A stretch of 64,000 bases of DNA, taken from the NCBI RefSeq assembly GCF_000177635.2, contig NC_014836.1:2402001-2466000 (forward strand), in the 5' to 3' direction. Under the pieces are notes generated by a model. That model was not told the origin of the DNA. It made no database searches and worked only from the letters and a program-made list of their open reading frames with translations. Positions 7,887 to 13,921 of the stretch are shown here, piece by piece. The stretch's first letter is position 1. Every line of letters begins with the position of its first letter. Both the position numbers and the translations under genes were made by a program. This DNA comes from Desulfurispirillum indicum S5. Its GTDB lineage: Bacteria > Chrysiogenota > Chrysiogenetes > Chrysiogenales > Chrysiogenaceae.

Positions 7887-9020
7887 ATGAAAACACCTGC
7901 CATCACTGACGACCGGCTGCTCTTTTTCCACCAGCTGTGCCTCAATCACAAGCTGCCACACCCTGTCTGCTCAGGATGCGTGGATGCCTGCCCCTTTGGC
8001 GCCCTGCAGCAACAGGGATCAAGCATTGAAATCGACCACGACCGGTGCACCCTCTGCGGCGCCTGTGTGGCCGCGTGCCCCGTACTGGCAGTCAATCTGC
8101 GCCAGCACCCGTATGCCGGTATCTCTGGACACATCACAGAAAAACCATACTTTGCCCTGGGCTGTTTCCGGCAAAGCGCCGGGCAGGAGCATATCCGCAT
8201 TCCCTGCGCGCGGGTTGTGGATATTGCCCTGCTGGGCCACAGGGCCATCGAACAGCCTGATGAATCCGCTTCAATGCAGATTCTGACGGCTGACTGTACG
8301 CGCTGCCCGTGTAATGGCGATGGCGGACTGCCTTCGCATATCTCTTCCCTGCAGGAGGAGTCGGCTTTCTGGCGTATCCCCGTTGATATTGAGCTCCAGC
8401 AGGTCAGCAGCAAAGACCGAACAGGAAAGGGCGCTCCCCCTTCTTCAGGCAGCGGCCTCAGCAGGCGTTCATTGCTGCGCTTCTTCCGAAGCGGCGAACC
8501 TCATATTGCGTCATCAGCTCCTGCGAACAGTGCGCCAGACACATGTGAAAGCAGCTGCCACAAGCGGCAACTGCTGCTTGCGTACCTCTCCCGCACCCCT
8601 TTCCCTCTCTCCTCAGCCACGGTGCTGCCAGGACACTCCTTTGGCCAGATACACATGGAAAGGGGTGGTGAGTGCACCCTGTGCGAAGTGTGCACCCGCC
8701 TCTGCCCGACCAGGGCCCTGTACTGGCTGGACTCAGAAAATCAGCGTTCGCTGCGCTTTGACCCCACGCTGTGTATCGCCTGCAAGCGTTGCACCCTGTG
8801 CCCCGGCAAACTGCTCACCCTGCAGTCCATCACCTGTGGGGAGTTTTTCAGCGGAACCCGCGATCTGTGCCAGTTTGCCACAGCAGCCTGTGAGAGCTGC
8901 GACGATCTGTTTGTGAAAAATCCAGAAACAAACGGACTACTCTGCCCGGTTTGTCAGACCATGGCAAAGAACCAGCAACGCCTTCTTGCGGACCTGAAAA
9001 ATTGTTCAGACACCCAATGA
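7887..9020 (+). CDS. Ferredoxin-like protein with four predicted [4Fe-4S] clusters
   Basis: A 377-residue protein without a signal peptide. It has two N-terminal cluster motifs (CSGCVDACPFG about residues 28-38, CTLCGACVAACP about 54-65). A middle region has scattered cysteines (CTRCPC) and a linker with an internal SRRSLLRFF stretch. Two more motifs follow (CTLCEVCTRLCP and CIACKRCTLCPG), then a C-terminal CESCDDLF...CPVC pair resembling a zinc ribbon. It follows the TorD-like gene with no clear Shine-Dalgarno, suggesting translational coupling. It is probably a cytoplasmic electron-transfer or assembly partner of the same respiratory system. No closer family is recognised. Confidence 0.75.
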   Translation: MKTPAITDDRLLFFHQLCLNHKLPHPVCSGCVDACPFGALQQQGSSIEIDHDRCTLCGACVAACPVLAVNLRQHPYAGISGHITEKPYFALGCFRQSAGQEHIRIPCARVVDIALLGHRAIEQPDESASMQILTADCTRCPCNGDGGLPSHISSLQEESAFWRIPVDIELQQVSSKDRTGKGAPPSSGSGLSRRSLLRFFRSGEPHIASSAPANSAPDTCESSCHKRQLLLAYLSRTPFPLSSATVLPGHSFGQIHMERGGECTLCEVCTRLCPTRALYWLDSENQRSLRFDPTLCIACKRCTLCPGKLLTLQSITCGEFFSGTRDLCQFATAACESCDDLFVKNPETNGLLCPVCQTMAKNQQRLLADLKNCSDTQ

Positions 9021-9136
9021 AGCCTCCCCATTGACCTTAGGGCCTGTAAACTCCACTTCACAATAAAATGGGGTTTTACAACCTCTGCGTTTTATACTAT
9101 TTTTTCAGGTTAGAATTCTTACTTAAGGAGATCATT

Positions 9137-9517
9137 ATGAAGAAAACTCTGCTTTTGCTCATGTCAGTGTTTGTGCTTGCTCTCGTAAGCGCCTACGCCC
9201 AGACACCCGCCTGTAACGCCTGCCACGCCGGACTGCCTGAAGCCGCTCTGCAGGGTGGAAAAGCCCACCCCGTCCAGTTTGAAGGGGTAAACCAGAAGAT
9301 GACCAACCCCATGCACATGGGCCTGAAGTCCTGTAACAACTGCCATGACGCTGGCCAGCTCAAAGACGCGACAACCGCCGCTGCCAGCCTCAAGGGTGGA
9401 AGCGTAGCGGCTCTCGGCGCCATGCCTACCTGTGCCGGCTGCCACTCCGGAGCTCCTGCAGCCAAGCCTGCTGACTGGAACATGGAACGCGTGAAGCTGC
9501 ACACTTTCTCCAAGTAA
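9137..9517 (+). CDS. Small periplasmic triheme c-type cytochrome (paralogue 3)
   Basis: A 126-residue secreted cytochrome with three CxxCH motifs (CNACH, CNNCH, CAGCH). The signal peptide covers about residues 1-21 (ending AYA). ATG 9137 follows AAGGAG (9125-9130); an in-frame ATG at 9068 would only add a non-signal leader. It is strongly similar to the cytochrome at 6679 (GGKAHPVQFEGVNQKMTNPMH.G, LKGGSVAALG..PTC.GCH, LHTF) but lacks the GFAGYYG segment. It has its own upstream gap of about 110 bases and its own terminator, so it may be expressed separately from the other two. Confidence 0.85.
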   Translation: MKKTLLLLMSVFVLALVSAYAQTPACNACHAGLPEAALQGGKAHPVQFEGVNQKMTNPMHMGLKSCNNCHDAGQLKDATTAAASLKGGSVAALGAMPTCAGCHSGAPAAKPADWNMERVKLHTFSK

Positions 9518-9544
9518 GCTGAACACGAAACGCTGACTACGGAA

Positions 9545-9580
9545 AAAGGCCCCCGCTGATTTGCAGCGGGGGCCTTTCTA
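9545..9580 (+). terminator. Rho-independent terminator after triheme cytochrome 3
   Basis: A 14-bp perfect stem, AAAGGCCCCCGCTG (9545-9558) with CAGCGGGGGCCTTT (9564-9577), encloses a 5-base loop. Confidence 0.85.
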
Positions 9581-9583
9581 TTT

Positions 9584-9625
9584 GGAAAAAGCCTCCCCTG
9601 TGGAGGCGTACTTTCCACAGGGGAG
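9584..9625 (-). terminator. Rho-independent terminator after nrfH
   Basis: On the minus strand a perfect 12-bp stem, CTCCCCTGTGGA/TCCACAGGGGAG (9614-9625 with 9593-9604), is followed by GCTTTTTCC. It faces the neighbouring plus-strand terminator, insulating the convergent units. Confidence 0.8.
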
Positions 9626-9649
9626 CAGTATCAGGAGGTCGCTATGGCG

Positions 9650-10117
9650 TTAGCGTCGTGAGGCGGCAAAGCGTTGGTTCTGCATGCTCTTCACGTGCCC
9701 TGGGTCATGGCAGCCCATGCAGGTGGCCTGGTACTTCATGTACTCGTCGTGACGAGCGCTGAAGATGGGCCGCTCAGAGCGCTGCTCACGGCTCAGGTGG
9801 CAGCCGATGCAGTTTTCCGTAATGGCTTCCTTATAGCTGGGAAGCAGATCGTTATGCGGGTTAACCTGGCCGGTGGACGTGAGATACACTTTCTGGATAC
9901 CTTTGACCTTATCCGTCATCATGCCCTTGGTATGACATGCTATGCATCCCACATCGGGGTGATCCCCATGGTCCCAGGATACCTTTTCATAAGCGTGGCA
10001 TCTGATGCAGAAGCTGTCAGATGAAGTTTTGTTGGCCACGCTCACTGTCCCGCCCACGATGATAAAGAGGGCAACAACTCCCACTATTATCCATGCTTTG
10101 GGGCTGAGGTTTTTCAT
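9650..10117 (-). CDS. nrfH: NrfH, membrane-anchored tetraheme quinol dehydrogenase
   Basis: NrfH (NapC/NirT family) oxidises menaquinol and passes electrons to NrfA on the outer face of the membrane. The 155-residue protein has one N-terminal membrane anchor (AWIIVGVVALFIIVGGTVSVA, about residues 8-28). Its four haem sites are CIRCH, CIACH, CIGCH and CMGCH. ATG 10117 follows AAGGAG by five bases; the in-frame GTG two codons earlier is not needed. It lies 55 bases downstream of nrfA, the reverse of the usual nrfH-nrfA order, and ends at a terminator. Confidence 0.93.
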   Translation of the reverse strand: MKNLSPKAWIIVGVVALFIIVGGTVSVANKTSSDSFCIRCHAYEKVSWDHGDHPDVGCIACHTKGMMTDKVKGIQKVYLTSTGQVNPHNDLLPSYKEAITENCIGCHLSREQRSERPIFSARHDEYMKYQATCMGCHDPGHVKSMQNQRFAASRR

Positions 10118-10172
10118 GAGCACTCCTTGTGAGAAGGTTATCGTTGTTCAGTTAGCAGTTCACCAGATGCAA

Positions 10173-11666
10173 TCAGCGCAGCTTTTTCTGTCCATCCCAG
10201 ACCAGGTCGGCCTCGGGCAGCTTGGGCAGGTACTGCAGCCACTTGTGAGAGTTCAGGTGCTCCTGGCTCTGCTGCAGCTTGCGGCTGTGCTCCATAATGG
10301 GGGGAACCAGCTTCTCGATAGGTCCTTCCAGCTTGGGTGCGATGGCGTAGCCAGTGGCCTGCATGGCCAGTTTTACCGCCTCGTCACTGTACTGCTGGGA
10401 GAATGCCAGGGTTTCCAGAGCCTTGGTGGGGTTGTGGAAGCCGGCACTGTTCTCGGCAGAGACATAATCCCAGAACCACTGACCTTTACGGACCATCTCG
10501 CGGGCTTCAGCCAGCAGCTTCTGATCAACACCATTGAATTCCATGGCCAGACGCACGGCTTCGTGGGCGCGCACGGATTTCTCCTGGGCGATATTCAGCT
10601 GCTTCCAGGTTTTCTCCTGGTGGTAGATAACGCGATCACGCAGGTAGCCGGTAGATTTGTCGTCGTGGCAGCCGGTACAGGAAACGCGGATCATCTCGTC
10701 GTTCTTGATAGGCGAAGTCCAGTGGTGAGAGGTGATGGTCACGGCTCCCTGCTTCATGCGAGGCATGTGGCAGTCGGCACAGGAAACTCCAGCAGCGCCG
10801 TGAACGGAGTCATAGAACATTTCGTACTCGGGATGCTGGGTCTTGATCATGGGTGTCTTGGAGACCGCGTGAGTCCAATCAACAAACTGACCCTTGAAGC
10901 CATCGCGATCGGGCTGGCCGTCGGCATAGAACTCATACATGTCAGCAGGGTCCATACCCTTGTCCCAGGGGAGGTGAGGCTTGGCAGCTACACCATGGGC
11001 ACCGGTTTCGAAGTAGTATTCAACGTGACACTGGGCGCACACCAGGGAACGCATTTCATTGCGGGAAGCGTCCTGCCAGGGCTTACCCAGGCGCTCAAGG
11101 GTTTCTTCCAGGGGAATTGAAGTGATCACCAGCTGCATATTGTTTTCAGCATCGTGACAGTTGTTACACCCAATGGCGTGGTTGGAAGTGTCATGGGCCT
11201 GACGGTAGTCATGGAAGTTGGATGACCAGAAGGCGTCACCATAGGCCTCCACGAGGGTGGGAATGGTGCTGGTTTTACAGTTGAAGCAGGTGGCTGGCAG
11301 GCCGGCCTGTTCGCTGTAACGGTTGATACGGTCAATTTTCAAAATGTCTTTGATGGCATAGGTATGGCCGCGGGCACGGTCATACTGGTAGCTGAAAGGG
11401 TAGCCGAGCCACAGGTTCTTCAGGTAGGGCTGGGCATGCTTGTAGCCCTTGGGCAGGGGGTTAACACCATCATGCTTGGCATGAGGTACAGACCCACCAT
11501 ACTCGGTCATCTGAGTGTCATCATTGTTCTTCAGGTAAGACTGATACTGGGGCAGGTTTTTGAATGGCTCATTGCCTGGACCCAAATCAACATTCACAGC
11601 AGCGGCATTCCCGGCGAAGGCCAGAGCCACAAAGAGCGCTGCGATCACAGCAAGAGTTTTACGCAT
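10173..11666 (-). CDS. nrfA: NrfA, pentaheme ammonia-forming cytochrome c nitrite reductase
   Basis: NrfA reduces nitrite to ammonium in the periplasm with six electrons. The 497-residue precursor has a signal peptide (about residues 1-23, ending AAA). The diagnostic catalytic haem site is CFNCK (C127-C130-K131), followed by four CxxCH sites at C167, C210, C296 and C330. The segment VEYYFE after haem 3 and KTQHPEYEMF before haem 4 hold the expected active-site Tyr and His. ATG 11666 is preceded by AGGAGAG. The gene is preceded by a 32-codon membrane ORF and a sigma-54-type regulator on the same strand, and is followed by nrfH. Confidence 0.96.
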   Translation of the reverse strand: MRKTLAVIAALFVALAFAGNAAAVNVDLGPGNEPFKNLPQYQSYLKNNDDTQMTEYGGSVPHAKHDGVNPLPKGYKHAQPYLKNLWLGYPFSYQYDRARGHTYAIKDILKIDRINRYSEQAGLPATCFNCKTSTIPTLVEAYGDAFWSSNFHDYRQAHDTSNHAIGCNNCHDAENNMQLVITSIPLEETLERLGKPWQDASRNEMRSLVCAQCHVEYYFETGAHGVAAKPHLPWDKGMDPADMYEFYADGQPDRDGFKGQFVDWTHAVSKTPMIKTQHPEYEMFYDSVHGAAGVSCADCHMPRMKQGAVTITSHHWTSPIKNDEMIRVSCTGCHDDKSTGYLRDRVIYHQEKTWKQLNIAQEKSVRAHEAVRLAMEFNGVDQKLLAEAREMVRKGQWFWDYVSAENSAGFHNPTKALETLAFSQQYSDEAVKLAMQATGYAIAPKLEGPIEKLVPPIMEHSRKLQQSQEHLNSHKWLQYLPKLPEADLVWDGQKKLR

Positions 11667-11746
11667 CTTTTCTCTCCTTTTCATGTTATTGACAAGTTTG
11701 AAAGCAAAAGAACATCTTTCCAGAGGCACCTCCATATGCATACTTC

Positions 11747-11845
11747 TTATTGAACAAATCCTGTGGCGGCCGCGTATGAGACAATAGTCATCAGAAACGC
11801 GCCCACCAGGACACCCATAAGCAAAAACACCGTCGTTCTTTGCAT
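11747..11845 (-). CDS. Putative 32-aa single-span membrane protein upstream of nrfA
   Basis: An ATG at 11845 lies eight bases behind a GGAGG on the minus strand, and the ORF encodes 32 residues (MQRTTVFLLMGVLVGAFLMT, then IVSYAAATGFVQ). It has a positive N-terminus followed by one hydrophobic segment of about 24 residues. It sits 14 bases after the response regulator stop and 80 bases before nrfA, all on one strand. The good ribosome site, the membrane-helix composition and the fit in the gap support a real small protein. Its function is unknown: it could be a small subunit, an assembly factor or a leader. The alternative is a chance ORF. Confidence 0.55.
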   Translation of the reverse strand: MQRTTVFLLMGVLVGAFLMTIVSYAAATGFVQ

Positions 11846-11859
11846 AAATCCTCCTCGCA

Positions 11860-13203
11860 CTACTGCACGCCATACTCTTCCAGTTTTTTGCGCAAAGTGA
11901 CTCGATTTATCCCCAGAACCTCCGCCGTGCGTGTCTTGTTCTTTTGCAGGCGGTGGTACGTGGCAATGATCAGTTCCCTCTCCACATCGGCGAGGGTTTT
12001 AAAGGCCTCTTCAGTGGAATCTCCATTTTGCTGACGCATCTGGTGCGTTCGTCCATCACCCAGCAGACTGGGGAAAGTTCCCAGCAAAGCCGTGCGTTCA
12101 GCCACATTCCGCAGCTCGCGCACGTTGCCAGGCCAGTGATAGGCCGTGGCCTCGGCCAGAATCTCGGCGCCAAGCTCCAGGACAGGCCTCCCCATACGCT
12201 GACAGTAGTGAGTAATGTAGTGCCGAAGCAAAGTGGAGATATCTCCACTGCGCTCCCGCAGGGTCGGCAGATTGATCTGCACCACATTCAGTCGATAGTA
12301 AAGATCGCTCCGAAACGATTTATCCTCAAGCATTCTGGCCATATCGCGGTTAGTGGCGGCAATCACCCGCACATCAACCTGAATCTCCCGCTCGCCACCG
12401 ATTTTGGTGAATGTCTTGGCCTCCAGAAAGCGCAGCAGCTTCGACTGCACCTCAAGCCCCAGCTCACCGATTTCGTCCAGGAAGAGCGTGCCACCGGCAG
12501 CCATTTCGATGTAGCCCTTGCGACTCTTTTTGGCATCGGTGTAGGCGCCTTTCTCATAACCGAACAGCTCGGCCTCAATCAGACTTGATGGCAGAGCGGC
12601 ACAGTTGACCCGCACGATGGGGCGACTGCGGCGCGCCGACAGTTCATGGATGGCCTGGGCCACCAATTCCTTGCCCGTTCCCGTTTCGCCGGTAATCAGC
12701 ACCGTGGTGTCAGGCGACTGGGCGATGGTGCTGATGAGCTCTTTCACATGGTTCACCGCATCAGAATCACCCTTGATACTGTCCAGGGCATCAACGCGCT
12801 GCCGATCGCCAAGGGCGAGCTTCTGGCGCGAATAACTCTGCTGCAGAGCCTTGGCGACGATCAGATCCAGGTCATCCAGATCAAAGGGCTTTTCCAGATA
12901 GTCCAGAGCTCCCATCTTGATGGTGCGAACAGCCATCTGATGTTCGGGGAAGGCCGTAAGGATAATTGCCTGGGGGCTTCCCGGCGCATCGGGCAATATC
13001 TGCAGCACCTGGGTTCCTTCACCATCGGGCAGATGCATATCCAGCAGAACCAGATCAAAGGTGTGGGAGCTCACCGTTTCGATGGCTGACGCGATGTCGC
13101 TGCACCAGACAACACTGTAAAGACTCCCGTAATGACCGACCAGGTGTTCCCCTATGGTCAGGTCATCTTCGACTATGAGAATGCTGGCATTTTCATAGGA
13201 CAT
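11860..13203 (-). CDS. Sigma-54-dependent response regulator, NtrC family, probable nrf regulator
   Basis: A 447-residue activator with an N-terminal receiver domain (phospho-acceptor D55 in LVLLDMHLPDG; K105-P106). The central AAA+ domain has Walker A GETGTGKE (172-179) and Walker B GTLFLDE. The C-terminal Fis-type helix-turn-helix is KTRTAEVLGINRVTLRKKL. The sigma-54 contact loop is GAYTDA (219-224) rather than canonical GAFTGA; I know GA[FY]TDA variants in this family, so it is probably still functional. No histidine kinase gene is adjacent. The gene is preceded by a good sigma-54 promoter and followed on the same strand by the small ORF, nrfA and nrfH, suggesting that it controls nitrite reduction. 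Confidence 0.9.
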   Translation of the reverse strand: MSYENASILIVEDDLTIGEHLVGHYGSLYSVVWCSDIASAIETVSSHTFDLVLLDMHLPDGEGTQVLQILPDAPGSPQAIILTAFPEHQMAVRTIKMGALDYLEKPFDLDDLDLIVAKALQQSYSRQKLALGDRQRVDALDSIKGDSDAVNHVKELISTIAQSPDTTVLITGETGTGKELVAQAIHELSARRSRPIVRVNCAALPSSLIEAELFGYEKGAYTDAKKSRKGYIEMAAGGTLFLDEIGELGLEVQSKLLRFLEAKTFTKIGGEREIQVDVRVIAATNRDMARMLEDKSFRSDLYYRLNVVQINLPTLRERSGDISTLLRHYITHYCQRMGRPVLELGAEILAEATAYHWPGNVRELRNVAERTALLGTFPSLLGDGRTHQMRQQNGDSTEEAFKTLADVERELIIATYHRLQKNKTRTAEVLGINRVTLRKKLEEYGVQ

Positions 13204-13245
13204 CTGCGGCTCCTTCTCGGCCCACGCGGGCTCGCTTTCGTAATT

Positions 13246-13262
13246 TGCAAGTACCGTTCCAA
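13246..13262 (-). promoter_or_regulatory. Sigma-54 (-24/-12) promoter upstream of the NtrC-type regulator
   Basis: The minus strand reads TTGGAACGGTACTTGCA. It matches the TGGCACG-N4-TTGCA consensus with one mismatch in the -24 box, the full TTGC -12 box and the obligatory 10-base GG-to-GC spacing. It lies about 45 bases before the regulator start, implying autoregulation or control by a related activator. Confidence 0.75.
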
Positions 13263-13501
13263 AACATCACCGCTCGTGAAAAAGAATTCAAGAGTTATTT
13301 AACCAACGAAAACAGCGCCAGTTACTGAAATAGCGGCGAATGACACCCCACCATGGAGATGGCAAAATCCACCTCACTGATTAAAAAACTACCGGACAAC
13401 CCTGGCGCATACCAGGGAAATCAGAACGCTGTTCCAGGGGTTTCGTCGCAAAAACAGAAATACGCAGACAAGGAGAACTCAGAGAGGGAAGAGAACGCGG
13501 A
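13263..13501. other. Non-coding stretch between the sigma-54 promoter and the small membrane protein gene
   Basis: No gene is seen. The segment around 13480-13500 (GAAGAGAACGCGGATCAGCG) faintly recalls a piece of repeat family B, but too little is shared to call a copy. A regulator binding site for the sigma-54 promoter is expected around here, but no clear tandem palindrome was identified. Confidence 0.4.
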
Positions 13502-13783
13502 TCAGCGAAAGAAACTGCGGGGAGGAGGAGTAAAGAGGAGAAAGAGGGCCGCGGAACCACCCAGGAACCACCAGCCGTGGGCAGTACTCTGAAAGGCAAC
13601 CACTACCAGAAAAACGCTGAACAGGGCACTTGACCACAGCAGCAGGCGTGAAACCACGGGGTGGCGGGCTATACCGGTTATATCCTTACCATAAGGGCGT
13701 GGCACCAGCCACTTGCCGGCATAGCGCATAAAGAGAATAGTCGCAATCTGCAGCAGCCCCAGAACCAGAATGAAATACGGCAT
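13502..13783 (-). CDS. Small predicted membrane protein (93 aa), unknown function
   Basis: This short polypeptide has two or three hydrophobic segments (YFILVLGLLQIATILFM, LLLWSSALFSVFLVVVAF and WWFLGGSAALFLLF), a basic linker between them (KWLVPRPYGKDITGIARHP) and a basic C-terminus. ATG 13783 is preceded by AAGGTG at 9 bases. Its neighbours are the nitrite-reductase regulator on one side and a PHP-glycosyltransferase on the other; neither suggests a role. I do not recognise the family. A chance ORF is less likely because of the coherent transmembrane pattern. Confidence 0.6.
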   Translation of the reverse strand: MPYFILVLGLLQIATILFMRYAGKWLVPRPYGKDITGIARHPVVSRLLLWSSALFSVFLVVVAFQSTAHGWWFLGGSAALFLLFTPPPRSFFR

Positions 13784-13921
13784 CGGGATTCACCTTCGGT
13801 CACTTGTGTAACAAAAAAACTCAGCACACAATTTCCAGAGAGTATATTGGCTGGCGAAACAGAATACAAGGAAAAGAAAATACTTTTCTGCGAACTATCC
13901 CAAGCCCCATCAGGAGCGGAA

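Noticed and set aside
10005-11120. Long open frame antisense to nrfA
   Set aside because: It is a codon-bias shadow in G+C-rich DNA. nrfA on the other strand is unmistakable (CxxCK/CxxCH motifs).
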